From: Microthrixaceae bacterium
GTDB taxonomy: Bacteria; Actinomycetota; Acidimicrobiia; Acidimicrobiales; DATDAH01
Length of the DNA stretch: 64,000 nucleotides
Assembly (NCBI GenBank): GCA_020637195.1
Contig: JACJWK010000007.1
Coordinates: forward strand, 69,750 to 133,749
Direction: 5' to 3'
The notes below the pieces were generated by a model, which worked only from the letters and a program-made list of their open reading frames with translations, was not told the origin of the DNA and searched no databases. Below, piece after piece: positions 27,356 to 36,546 of this stretch (position 1 is the first letter of the stretch; the number at the start of each line of letters is the position of its first letter). The translations under genes and the position numbers were made by a program.

Positions 27356-30300
27356 TCAATCGAGGCCGAGCCGGGTCAGCGCCGTGCGGGCCGCCTGCGC
27401 CGCGGGCCGCGCGCCGATGCGCTCGGTGAGCTCGATCGTCGCGGTGAGATGGGCGCGCGCGTCGTCGGCCCGCCCGAGGTGCGCTTCGAGCAGGCCGAGG
27501 TGGTGGGCGACCGGCCCGACGTAGAACGCCGAGGAGTGGGTGTGGAGCCCGTCGAACGGGAGGAGCAGCTCGTGGAGCCGAGCGGCGGCATCGGCGTCGC
27601 CGAGCCCCTCGGCCAGCTCGGCCGACCACGCCAGCTCGAAGAGCCGGTTCCAGGTGCCCGGCGGCTTCAGCATGGCGTAGCCGTTCCGGCGCACCTCGTC
27701 GTGCACGGCCCGGGCACCGGCCGGGTCGCCGGTCTCGAGGCAGGTGACGCCCCAGGCGAGCAGCGGCTGGACCGCTCCGGGCGACCCCTCGGCCTGGGCC
27801 CGCACCAGGGGGGCGATCTCGCCGAGCCGGTGCTCCAGGCGGCGCAGCCAGAACAGCTGGGCGGCGCCCACGGACAGGGCGACGCCGGAGGGCCGGCGGC
27901 CGTCCATCCCGAGCTGCGCGCCGACGGCCTTCTCGGCGTCGTCCAGGTCACCGCGCCAGAGGGCCTTCCAGCCCGTGAGCCAGGCCGCCGCCCAGGCGTA
28001 CGTGCTCGACACCTCGCCCTCGAGATCCACGCGGTCGAGCTGCCCGGTGGCGGTCTGCGCCAACGCCAGCCCGAAGCGGGCGTCGCGGATCGTCGCCGGG
28101 TCCCGGGCCGACTCCGCCGCCTCCAGGGCGCGTCGTGCCAGGTCGAGGAAGTCGACGCCCGGTCGCAGCGCCACCCGGAAGGCCGACCGCAGCGCCCGGC
28201 TCAGCGCGACCTGGTCGTCGGCGCGCTGGGCCAGGTCGATCGCGGTGGCCGACCACCGGACGGTCTCCTCGACGTCCTCGGGGGTGGCCGGCCGCCGGCA
28301 CGGGCGCTCCGCCGCCACCCGGGCCCGGGTGGAGCGGTCGTCGTCGGGGAGCAGGTCCCAGGCCGCGGCCAGCAGCGGCTCGGCTCCGGTGTCGTCGACC
28401 ACGTCGACGTCGAAGCGCCGCACCCGAGCGCGGGCGACGGCGGCCGCGGCCAGCTCCGGCGCCCAGCCGCGCGCCTGGGCCAGTGCCGCAGCGCGGCCGA
28501 GCGTCTCCTGCGCCCTGGCCACCTGACCGTCGCGGTCGTAGGTGGTCCCCAGGTCCATCAGGAGCTGGTAGCGCTCGCGGGGATCGAGGGACCCGTCGTC
28601 GAGGGCGAGCGCCTGCTCCAGGTGCTGGGCGGCCTCGTCGTGCGCGAGTGAGCGATCGGCGACGAGCGCGGCGCGGCGTAGGCGGGCCACGGCCGCGGGA
28701 ACGGCGGCGGGGTCGGCGAGCGCCACCGCGGTGGCGTGCCGCGCCGCGTCGGCGGCGTCGGCGTCGGGCGCCCCCGCGCGCACCAGGGCCGCCAGAGCGG
28801 CCCGGTGGAGCCGGGTGCGTTCGGCATCCGCCAGGTCCTGACCGACCACCTCGCTGATCAGGCGGTGGGCGAACCGCCGCCGGTCCCGGCCGTCGGCGAC
28901 GACCAGCCCGGCACCGACCGCGTCGTCGAGTCGGCGACGGGCCGTCGGCACGCCGAGCCCGGTGAGCTCGGCCACCTCGGGCGCGGTCCACGCGCGTCCC
29001 AGGACGGAGCCGGCGGCCAGCAGCCGCCGTCCGTCGCCGGGCAGGTCGGCCACGCGGGCCCGGATGACGTCGGTGATGGTCCGGGGCAAACCGGAGTCCG
29101 GGCCCGCCCGTGCCGCCCACCGGGCCAGCTCGGTGGCGAAGAGGGGGTTGCCGCCGGACTGCTCGACGATCCGGTCGATCACGTCGTCGCCCAGCGGGTC
29201 GGGCTCGATCGCGTGGATGCACCGGCGCAGCGCGCCGGCTTCGAGGCCCGCCAGCTCGACGACCGTGGTCGCCCCGAGGGCGAGGATCCGGTCCAGCGCG
29301 TCGGCCGCCGCACCGGCGCGGGGGCGGGCCTCGCGGCGCATCGTGGCCACCAGGACGACCCCGGTCGCGGCCTCCGGGGGAAGGAGGACCTCGACGAGCG
29401 CGAGGGTGGCGAGGTCGGCCCACTGCAGGTCGTCCAGCACGAGGACCAGGGGCTCGTGGGCCGCCGCCGTGGCGAGGAGGCGCGTCGCCCCCCGGAACGC
29501 CGCGTCCCGCTCGTCCCGGTCGCCGGCCGCCGCGGGCTCGTGACCGTCGGTGCCGTGGTCCGCCTGCGGCTCGAGGAGGAGCCGCACCGCGGTCGGCCCG
29601 CCCGCTCGTCGGGCCTCGTCGACGACCCGGGGGTCGGCCTGGTCGGCCCAGGACCGGAGCGCCTGGCGCCAGGGCCAGAGGGACGGTCGGCGGTCGTCCG
29701 GGCTCGAGTGCCCCCACGCCACCACCGTTCCGACCGCCCGTGCCCGCACGGTCAGTGCGTGGCAGAGCGAGGTCTTGCCGATGCCGGCTTCGCCGGCGAC
29801 CAGCACGAGGCCACCGCCGGTCGCGCGGGCGTGCTCGATGGCGGCTTCGGCGACGGCGAGCTCGCGCGCCCGCCCGACGACCGCCGGTCCGGCGCCGGGC
29901 CGGGGGGCGACGGTGGCGGACCGACCGTCGTCACCGGGCTCGAGGACCTCGTGGACGACCTCGTGCACGACGACGCCCCGGCCGACGCCGCGGAGCCGGC
30001 GCGGGCCGAGCTCACGGAGGCGATAGGCGGTCGGGAGCGACCGGGCCGCTCGAGCCGCGGTCAGGCTCGACACGAGCACCTGCGCGGGCTCCGCCAGATC
30101 CCGCACCCGGGCGGTCTCGTTCACCGTGGTCCCGTAGTAGTGGCCGTCGCGCAGGTCGGCGGGCCCGGAGTGCAGCCCCATGCGGGTCCGCAACCCGATC
30201 GCGCCCGGCCACTCCTCCGAGCGGAGCGCGTGCTGGGTGGCCACCGCGGCCATGACCGCGTCGGCGGCCCGCTCGAACGCCGACAGGGTCGAGTCGCCCT

Positions 30301-30475
30301 CCCCGTGCGAGCGGGCCACCGCGCCGCCGTGGGCCGCCACCGTGCGGCCGACGATCGCCTCGTGCCGACGGACGGCCTCGGCCATGTTGACGGGGTCGAG
30401 ATCCCACCAGGCGGTCGAGTCCACGATGTCGGTCATCAGGAACGTGAGGTCGCCGGTCGGGAGCTCCGCCGTCAC
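27356..30475 (-). CDS. Class III nucleotidyl cyclase fused to AAA-type ATPase and TPR repeats
   Basis: 1039 aa, cytosolic. Residues about 8-175 are a class III cyclase domain: metal-binding Asp16 (MTDIVDST) and Asp61 (GEGDSTLSAF), and transition-state residues Asn119 and Arg123 (TVNETARV) are present. By alignment in my head, the purine-specifying Lys and Asp are both His (57 and 112), so product specificity is uncertain. An ATPase follows (Walker A GEAGIGKTSL, Lys234; Walker B LVLVLDDLQWADL), then TPR-like helices to the end. No LuxR HTH is present. Start GTG 30475 (VTAELPTGDL) fits the family N-terminus. The CRP-family gene is immediately downstream, suggesting a signal-producer/receiver pair. 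Confidence 0.88.
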   Translation of the reverse strand: MTAELPTGDLTFLMTDIVDSTAWWDLDPVNMAEAVRRHEAIVGRTVAAHGGAVARSHGEGDSTLSAFERAADAVMAAVATQHALRSEEWPGAIGLRTRMGLHSGPADLRDGHYYGTTVNETARVRDLAEPAQVLVSSLTAARAARSLPTAYRLRELGPRRLRGVGRGVVVHEVVHEVLEPGDDGRSATVAPRPGAGPAVVGRARELAVAEAAIEHARATGGGLVLVAGEAGIGKTSLCHALTVRARAVGTVVAWGHSSPDDRRPSLWPWRQALRSWADQADPRVVDEARRAGGPTAVRLLLEPQADHGTDGHEPAAAGDRDERDAAFRGATRLLATAAAHEPLVLVLDDLQWADLATLALVEVLLPPEAATGVVLVATMRREARPRAGAAADALDRILALGATTVVELAGLEAGALRRCIHAIEPDPLGDDVIDRIVEQSGGNPLFATELARWAARAGPDSGLPRTITDVIRARVADLPGDGRRLLAAGSVLGRAWTAPEVAELTGLGVPTARRRLDDAVGAGLVVADGRDRRRFAHRLISEVVGQDLADAERTRLHRAALAALVRAGAPDADAADAARHATAVALADPAAVPAAVARLRRAALVADRSLAHDEAAQHLEQALALDDGSLDPRERYQLLMDLGTTYDRDGQVARAQETLGRAAALAQARGWAPELAAAAVARARVRRFDVDVVDDTGAEPLLAAAWDLLPDDDRSTRARVAAERPCRRPATPEDVEETVRWSATAIDLAQRADDQVALSRALRSAFRVALRPGVDFLDLARRALEAAESARDPATIRDARFGLALAQTATGQLDRVDLEGEVSSTYAWAAAWLTGWKALWRGDLDDAEKAVGAQLGMDGRRPSGVALSVGAAQLFWLRRLEHRLGEIAPLVRAQAEGSPGAVQPLLAWGVTCLETGDPAGARAVHDEVRRNGYAMLKPPGTWNRLFELAWSAELAEGLGDADAAARLHELLLPFDGLHTHSSAFYVGPVAHHLGLLEAHLGRADDARAHLTATIELTERIGARPAAQAARTALTRLGLD

Positions 30476-30580
30476 GGCTCCGACGATGCCACAGCGCGGT
30501 CCGCCCCGCGCGTGGCCCGGACTCCGGTCGGCGACGGGCCGGCGCGAGGCCGTGGCGGGCCGCCGCCCGACAGCGCCGGA

Positions 30581-30602
30581 TAGGTGGTCGACCACTCATG
30601 AC
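30581..30602 (+). promoter_or_regulatory. 22-bp palindromic site, inverted copy of 23647-23668
   Basis: taggtggtcgaccactcatgac, core palindrome GTGGTCGACCAC. It is located in the divergent region between the cyclase gene (start 30475) and the first RCC1-repeat gene (start 30677, 75 nt downstream). The 22-bp identity ends abruptly on both sides. Confidence 0.55.
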
Positions 30603-30676
30603 GGGGGCCGGGAGAGCAGGAATGCTCACGGGCCGTGGGTACGCGGACGCTTGCCCGCGCGCCGGGGAGACGGACC

Positions 30677-33334
30677 ATGACGTGCATGTCGAGAGCGACG
30701 ATCGGGTGGGGGGCCGTCGTGGGGCTCCTGGTGGCAGCACTCCTGGCGACGTCGGCTGCGCCGGCGAGCGGCCAGGACGCACCCGAGGGGGACGACGGGG
30801 CGGCGGCCGTCGGCGCATCCGCCCTCGCCCCGATCCTCCAGTACACGGGCGGCACGCCCCTCGACGCCGCCGGCGCCTCGTTCCCCGGCCTCCAGACCTT
30901 CGACGCCCTCGCCGACGCCACCCACCGCGACGTGGTCACGGCCGCGACCCTCCCGGCCGACCTCGCCGCGTACCGCTGCGTGGTGCTCAACGGCATGACC
31001 GCCCCCTACGGCAACGGCGACATGGCCGCCCTCTCCGCGTACGTGCAGGGTGGGGGCACGCTGGTGACCACCGCCGAGTCCGACGGGATCCCCGGGGGCC
31101 CCGACACCCAGGCCGTGCAGAACCAGCTCCTCGCCGCCCTCGGCTCGGTCGTCGAGAACCTCCACGGCGCCGAGGACCTCGGCTTCCGCACGACCGGCAC
31201 GATCGCCGCCGACCCGCTGACCGCGGGCGTCGACGAGGTCCGCTACGGCAACACGGGCGTGCTCTCCGCCGGGGCCCCGGCGCGGCCGTTGGTCACGGGC
31301 GAGGGCGGCCAGGTGATCCTCGCCGCCGAGGCGCTGGGCGCCGGGACCCTCGTCGTCGCGTCGGACATGAACGTGCTCTCGGATCGGTCCGACACCGGCT
31401 ACGTGAGCCAGGACAACGGTCGGTTGGCCGACAACCTCTGCGGCGGCGTCGGGTTCCTCTCGGGCACGGTCTGGGAGGAGGGCTTCGGCGACATGGTCGC
31501 CGGCGTGCACGTCGCCGTGCTGCGGACGTCGGACTTCTCGATCGCCGCGGGCGACATCAGCTCGACCCCCCACGGCCACTTCGACGTCGCGCTCGACGTC
31601 GGGTCGTACTTCCTGTACCTGATCGACCCGAGTGGCCGGCACGTCTCGGGGTTCTTCGGCCCGCCCACGACGATCGACGTCGCCGCCGGCGAGCTCGAGA
31701 CCGCGCAGCCCACCATGGCGCCCGCCCGAGGGTCGCTCTCGGGCACGGTGACCGACGACGCGACCGCCGCGCCGGTCCCCGGCGCCTGGGCGGTCGCGAT
31801 CGGGCCCGACGGGATCGCCGGCGCCACGGTCACGGCGGGCGACGGGACGTACACGTTGCCGCACCTGGCCCCGGGCACGTACCGGGCGACCTTCGCCGAC
31901 CCGGCCGGCGGACGGCTCCAGGAGTACTACGACGACCAGCCCGACTACGACGGCGCCAGTCCCCTGCCGGTCACCGTCGGTGCCACCACGGGCGACGTCG
32001 ACGCCGCGCTGGCGGCGGGGCCGGGCCGGGGCACGGCCGCCGTCGACGTGGTGGCCGGCGGCTCCCACTCGTGTGCGTTGCTCGATGACGGGTCGGTGAA
32101 GTGCTGGGGGGCGAACGGTTCGGGGCAGTTGGGGTTGGGGGATGTGGCGGCGCGTGGTGACGGGGCGGGGGAGATGGGTGATGCGTTGCCGGTGGTGGAT
32201 CTGGGGGCGGGTCGGTCGGCGTCGGCGGTGGTGGCGGGGGCGGAGCACACCTGTGCGTTGCTCGACGGCGGCTCGCTCGGGTGCTGGGGCGCGAACCTCC
32301 ACGGCCAGAGCGGCTACCAGGCCCCACTGGTCATCGGTGACGGCGCGGGCGAGATGGGCGACGACCTCCCCCTGGTCGCGCTCGGGACGGGCCGCACGGT
32401 GGTCGCGGTCACGGCGAGCGACGTGCACACCTGCGCCGTCCTCGACAACGACACCCTCAAGTGCTGGGGGGAGAACGGCGACGGGCGTCTCGGCCTCGGC
32501 GACACCACGGACCGGGGCAGCCTCCCGGGGACGATGGCCCCTTTCCTTCCGACCGTGGCACTCGGGACCGGGCGCAGCCCGACCCGCGTCTCGGCCGGCG
32601 GTGGGCACACCTGCGCGGTCCTCGACGACGCCAGCGTGCGCTGCTGGGGCGGGAACGGCGGCGGACGGCTGGGCCTGGGCGACACCGCCGCCCGGGGGGA
32701 CGGGGCGGGAGAGATGGGCGACGCCCTTCCAGCGGTGCTCCTGGCGACCGTGCGCTCGGTGGGCGGTACCGCCCTCGGGCTCCAGACGCTCCAGGCCGTC
32801 CCCGGGGCGATGGTCGCCTTCCTGCGCACCTCGGACCTCGCCCTGGCGGGTGGGGCGGTCGGGGACGCGGGTGGCGCGTTCCAGGTGGACCTGCGGCCAG
32901 GCTCCTACTTCGCCTACCTCATCGACCCGACCGGGCTGCACGTCCCCGGCTTCAGCGGTGACGCCGGCGGCCCGACGGTGATCGAGGTCCCGCAGGCCGG
33001 TCCCGTCCCCGTCGCCGAGGTGGCCATGTCCCTCGGACGCGGCTTCATCGCCGGCACCGTCACCGACGATGCCACGGGCGACCCGCTCGCGGGCGCGTGG
33101 GTGTTCGCGATCGGGCCCGCCGGCATCACCTCCTCGGGGGTCACCGCCGTCGACGGTAGCTACGTGCTGCCGTGGCTCCCGGCCGTGCCCCACGTCGTGA
33201 CGTTCGTCGACGTCGAGGGCGGGCGGGGCCAGGAGTACTGGGACGACAGCGCGGACTACGGCGGCGCCACGCCGATCGTGATCACCGCCGCCGAGCTCGT
33301 CGACGGCGTCGACGCCGGGCTGGGGGCGTCGTGA
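30677..33334 (+). CDS. Secreted RCC1-repeat protein with novel N-terminal and repeat modules (paralogue 1)
   Basis: 885 aa with an Sec signal peptide (GAVVGLLVAALLATSAAPAS). Residues about 45-260 form a domain shared only with the next gene; LNGMTAPYGNGDMAALSAYV and GGTLVTTAESD recall glutamine-amidotransferase/ThuA-like folds (inference). A 'LRTSDFSI...GSYFLYLIDPSG' module and a carboxypeptidase-regulatory-like module (SGTVTDDAT) follow, then four RCC1-type repeats of about 60 aa (HTCALLDGGSLGCWG etc., two Cys each), then a second copy of the two modules. RBS ggggag at 30664-30669 selects ATG 30677. It ends in a GTGA overlap with its paralogue. The likely role is in extracellular interaction; no enzyme motif is seen. 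Confidence 0.85.
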   Translation: MTCMSRATIGWGAVVGLLVAALLATSAAPASGQDAPEGDDGAAAVGASALAPILQYTGGTPLDAAGASFPGLQTFDALADATHRDVVTAATLPADLAAYRCVVLNGMTAPYGNGDMAALSAYVQGGGTLVTTAESDGIPGGPDTQAVQNQLLAALGSVVENLHGAEDLGFRTTGTIAADPLTAGVDEVRYGNTGVLSAGAPARPLVTGEGGQVILAAEALGAGTLVVASDMNVLSDRSDTGYVSQDNGRLADNLCGGVGFLSGTVWEEGFGDMVAGVHVAVLRTSDFSIAAGDISSTPHGHFDVALDVGSYFLYLIDPSGRHVSGFFGPPTTIDVAAGELETAQPTMAPARGSLSGTVTDDATAAPVPGAWAVAIGPDGIAGATVTAGDGTYTLPHLAPGTYRATFADPAGGRLQEYYDDQPDYDGASPLPVTVGATTGDVDAALAAGPGRGTAAVDVVAGGSHSCALLDDGSVKCWGANGSGQLGLGDVAARGDGAGEMGDALPVVDLGAGRSASAVVAGAEHTCALLDGGSLGCWGANLHGQSGYQAPLVIGDGAGEMGDDLPLVALGTGRTVVAVTASDVHTCAVLDNDTLKCWGENGDGRLGLGDTTDRGSLPGTMAPFLPTVALGTGRSPTRVSAGGGHTCAVLDDASVRCWGGNGGGRLGLGDTAARGDGAGEMGDALPAVLLATVRSVGGTALGLQTLQAVPGAMVAFLRTSDLALAGGAVGDAGGAFQVDLRPGSYFAYLIDPTGLHVPGFSGDAGGPTVIEVPQAGPVPVAEVAMSLGRGFIAGTVTDDATGDPLAGAWVFAIGPAGITSSGVTAVDGSYVLPWLPAVPHVVTFVDVEGGRGQEYWDDSADYGGATPIVITAAELVDGVDAGLGAS
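32072..32265 (+). repeat. One RCC1 repeat unit with deviating codon usage, bounded by a 14-bp direct repeat
   Basis: TGTGCGTTGCTCGA occurs at 32072-32085 and 32252-32265, exactly 180 nt (one 60-aa repeat) apart. Between them the codons switch from GGC/GTC/CTC to GGG/GGT/GTG/TTG/GAT, unlike the rest of this gene and its paralogue. The protein sequence still fits the repeat consensus. Confidence 0.6.
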
Positions 33335-36300
33335 GCGCGGGTCGGCGGCTCGCCGCCCTGGTCGCGGTCGGACTGCTCACCGCCGGGTTGGCCCTGGTCG
33401 TGCCGCCCGCGGGCGCGGCGGTGGCGGTCGACGAGCCGGAGGTGTCCGTGCCCCCGCTGTCCGAGGCCGCGGCGTCGGCCGCGGTGGAGAGCGGCGCCGG
33501 CCTGGCGTCGGCGTTGCAGTACACGGGCAACGCGCCACTGGACGCTACGGGGGTCACCTTCCCCGGGCTCCAGACCTTCGACGCGTTCCAGGATGCGGCG
33601 TTCCGGCCGGTCGAGCCGGCCGGGGTGCTCCCGGCCGATCTCCAGGCCTTCCGGTGCGTGCTGCTCAACGGGATGACCACGGCGTTCAGCCCGGCGGAGC
33701 TGACCGCGCTCACCGACTACGTGTACAGCGGCGGCACCCTGGTGACCGCGGCGGAGTCGGACGCGATCGCGGGCGGGCCCGACACGCAGGTGGTGCAGAA
33801 CCAGGTCCTCGACGCGCTCGGCGCCGGCATCGACAACGGGGGCGGGTCGTTCGACGCCGGCTTCCACACGACGTCGTCGGTCGTGCCCGATGCGGAGACC
33901 GCGGGGGTCTCGTCGATCCGGTACGGCAACACGGGCGCGCTGTCGACGACGGGCCCGTCCCGGACCCTCGTGGTCGGGGAGGGGGGCCAGATCGTCGTCG
34001 CCGCCCAGTCGATGGGGTCCGGAACGGTGGTGGCACTGTCGGACATGAACCTGCTGTCGGACCGCTCCGACACCGGCTACGCCGTCGAGGACAACGGCGT
34101 GCTGGCCCGCAACCTGTGCGGGACCGGCGGGTTCCTCGGCGGGTTCCTCCAGGACGAGGACACGGGCCAGTACGTGCCCGGGGTCCACCTGGCGGTCCTG
34201 CGCACCTCGGACTTCTCGCTCGCCGGCGGCGGGGTGACCGCGGGGGCCTTCGGCCAGTTCCAGATCTTCGTCGAGGCGGGCTCGTACTTCGTGTACGCGA
34301 TCGACCCGTCGGGGGCTCACGCCACCGGGTTCGTCGGGGCTCCGGAGGTGTTCGACATCGAAGGTCTCGAGTTGCGCAACCTGACCGTTCCCTCGACACG
34401 GGGCGCGGTGTCGGGGACCGTGACCGACGCAGCGAGCGGTGCGGGGTTGCCGGGCGCGTGGTCGCTCGCGATCGGCCCGACGGGCATCGCCGGCGGGACG
34501 CTGGCCGGGCCCGGCGGCGACTACACCATCGGTGGTCTTCCCCCGTCCACCTACCGGGCCACGTGGGTGGACCCCGACGGCGGCCGAATCCAGGAGTACT
34601 CGGGCGACAGCCCCGACTACGACGGTGCGACCACCTTCCCCGTGCAGGCCCGCACGACGACGACCGGCATCGACGCCGCCCTGAGCGCGGCGCCCGGACC
34701 GGGGCAGGTGGTCGACGTCACCGTCGGCGACGAGCACACCTGCGCGCTGCTCGGCGACGGCCAGGTGAAGTGCTGGGGCTTCAACCTGTGGGGCCAGCTC
34801 GGCCTCGGTGACACCGCGCACCGCGGTGACGGGTCGGGCGAGATGGGCGCCGCGCTCCCGGCGGTCGACCTCGGCACCGGTCGGCACGCCGTACAGATCG
34901 ACGCGGGGGCCTTCGCGACCTGCGCGGTGCTCGACGACGGCACGGTCAAGTGCTGGGGGAGCAACAACGGCGGGGTCCTCGGGCTCGGCGACACCGACGC
35001 CCGCGGCGACGCGCCGGGAGAGATGGGCGACGACCTGGCCCCGGTGGACCTGGGGACGGGGCGCACGGCCACGGTGGTGTCGGTGGGCGACCTGCACGCC
35101 TGCGCGCTGCTCGACGACGGCTCGGTCAAGTGCTGGGGGGCGGGCGTCAACGGCCGCCTCGGCACCGGCGACTCGAGCAGCAGGGGCGACGACCCCGGTG
35201 AGCTCGGCGACGCCCTGCCCCCGGTGGACCTGGGGCCGGGGCGGACGGCGACGAAGATCTCGGCCGGCGGCGCCCACACCTGCGCCGTCCTCGACGACGC
35301 CACGGTGAGGTGCTGGGGGGCGGGCGCGGACGGGCGCCTCGGCCTGGGCGACACCAGCGACCGGGGCGACGGGCCGGGAGAGCTCGGGGCGGCGCTTCCC
35401 GCGGTGCTGCTCGGCCCCGGTCGGACGGCCACCGACGTGGCCGCCGCCAACGCGCACACCTGCGCGCTGCTCGACGACGGGTCGGTGAAGTGCTGGGGTT
35501 TCAACGGCGACGGCCGGCTCGGCCTGGGCGACTCGAGCAGCCGCGGCGACGCCCCGGGCGAGATGGGCGGCGCGCTGCCCACGGTGGCACTGGGCACGGG
35601 GCGCACCGCCGTCGAGATCGACTCGAAGAACCACACGTGCGCCCGGCTGGACGACCAGTCGCTGAAGTGTTGGGGGGACAACGTCCGCGGTCAGCTCGGT
35701 GTGGGCGACACCGTCGCCCGTGGCGGTGACCCGGGCGACCTGGGAGACGCGCTGCCCACCGTCGACCTCGGCCCGGAGCGCACGGCGGTGGGGGTGGCGA
35801 CGGGGTCGTTGTCGCACACGTGCGCAGTCGTGCAGGACGGTGGCGTGGCCTGCTGGGGGGACAACCAGTTCGGGGCCCTCGGGCTCGGCGACACCGAGCA
35901 CCGCGGTGACGAGCCCGGCGAGATGGGGGGCGCGCTGCCACCGACCGAGGTGCCCGATCTGGGGCTGCTTTCGGGGACGGTGATCGACGCGGAGACGTCG
36001 GCGCCCGTGCCCGGCGGGCTCATCGCGCTGCTGCGAACGTCGGACTTCTCGCTCGTGGCGGCCGCGGCGTCGAACGGCGCGGGTGACTACGCGGTCCGAC
36101 CGCCGCCGGGCTCGTACTTCTTGTACCTGATCGACCCCGCGGACCGGTACGCCCCCGGGTTCCACGGGGCGCCCGGTGCCACGACGGTGACGGTCGGGAC
36201 GGGCTCGCCGGCGCTGGCCAACCCGGCCATGTCGCCCACCCGTGGCGCGATCTCGGGCACGGTGACCGTCGCGGGCTCGGGGGCGCCGCTCGAGGGGGCG

Positions 36301-36537
36301 TGGGCGTTCGCCATCGGGCCGTCGGGGATCGTCAGCGCCGCGGTGACCGCCGCCGACGGCTCCTACGAGATCGACGGGCTGACGGCCATCCCCCACGTCG
36401 TGACGTTCGTCGACCCGGTGGGGGGCCGGCCCCAGGAGTACTGGGACGACGCCGCCGACTACCCGGGGGCGACGCCGGTGCCCGTGACCGCCGGCCAGGT
36501 GACGACCGGCGTCGACGCGGCGCTGGGCTCGGGCTGA
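33331..36537 (+). CDS. Secreted RCC1-repeat protein (paralogue 2)
   Basis: 1068 aa, starting at GTG 33331 inside the stop of the previous gene. Signal peptide LAALVAVGLLTAGLALVVPP. It has the same architecture as paralogue 1: N-terminal domain (LNGMTTAFSPAELTALTDYV, GGTLVTAAESDAIAGGPDTQ, SDMNLLSDRSDTGYAVEDNG), the LRTSDFSL/GSYFVYAIDPSG module, the SGTVTDAASG module, then seven RCC1-type repeats with a 180-nt period from 34735, then both modules again. Cys pairs in every repeat (C-A-x-L-D-D ... K-C-W-G) could form disulfides outside the cell. Duplication with expansion of the propeller repeats from four to seven is evident. It is convergent with the flavoprotein gene, only 9 nt apart. Function unknown. 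Confidence 0.85.
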   Translation: MSAGRRLAALVAVGLLTAGLALVVPPAGAAVAVDEPEVSVPPLSEAAASAAVESGAGLASALQYTGNAPLDATGVTFPGLQTFDAFQDAAFRPVEPAGVLPADLQAFRCVLLNGMTTAFSPAELTALTDYVYSGGTLVTAAESDAIAGGPDTQVVQNQVLDALGAGIDNGGGSFDAGFHTTSSVVPDAETAGVSSIRYGNTGALSTTGPSRTLVVGEGGQIVVAAQSMGSGTVVALSDMNLLSDRSDTGYAVEDNGVLARNLCGTGGFLGGFLQDEDTGQYVPGVHLAVLRTSDFSLAGGGVTAGAFGQFQIFVEAGSYFVYAIDPSGAHATGFVGAPEVFDIEGLELRNLTVPSTRGAVSGTVTDAASGAGLPGAWSLAIGPTGIAGGTLAGPGGDYTIGGLPPSTYRATWVDPDGGRIQEYSGDSPDYDGATTFPVQARTTTTGIDAALSAAPGPGQVVDVTVGDEHTCALLGDGQVKCWGFNLWGQLGLGDTAHRGDGSGEMGAALPAVDLGTGRHAVQIDAGAFATCAVLDDGTVKCWGSNNGGVLGLGDTDARGDAPGEMGDDLAPVDLGTGRTATVVSVGDLHACALLDDGSVKCWGAGVNGRLGTGDSSSRGDDPGELGDALPPVDLGPGRTATKISAGGAHTCAVLDDATVRCWGAGADGRLGLGDTSDRGDGPGELGAALPAVLLGPGRTATDVAAANAHTCALLDDGSVKCWGFNGDGRLGLGDSSSRGDAPGEMGGALPTVALGTGRTAVEIDSKNHTCARLDDQSLKCWGDNVRGQLGVGDTVARGGDPGDLGDALPTVDLGPERTAVGVATGSLSHTCAVVQDGGVACWGDNQFGALGLGDTEHRGDEPGEMGGALPPTEVPDLGLLSGTVIDAETSAPVPGGLIALLRTSDFSLVAAAASNGAGDYAVRPPPGSYFLYLIDPADRYAPGFHGAPGATTVTVGTGSPALANPAMSPTRGAISGTVTVAGSGAPLEGAWAFAIGPSGIVSAAVTAADGSYEIDGLTAIPHVVTFVDPVGGRPQEYWDDAADYPGATPVPVTAGQVTTGVDAALGSG

Positions 36538-36546
36538 GGGCCGGAC

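Noticed and set aside
32072..32265. The codon-deviant patch was considered as an insertion sequence remnant
   Set aside because: It is exactly one repeat unit in frame, with no inverted ends and no transposase sequence.
30626..33193. Long minus-strand frame opposite the first RCC1 gene
   Set aside because: Mirror frame of a GC-skewed coding sequence without any domain; the plus strand has signal peptide and repeats.
34735..35900. The 180-nt periodicity was considered as a CRISPR array or satellite repeat
   Set aside because: The periodicity is protein-level: RCC1-like 60-aa repeats in one open frame with divergent nucleotides and no spacers.
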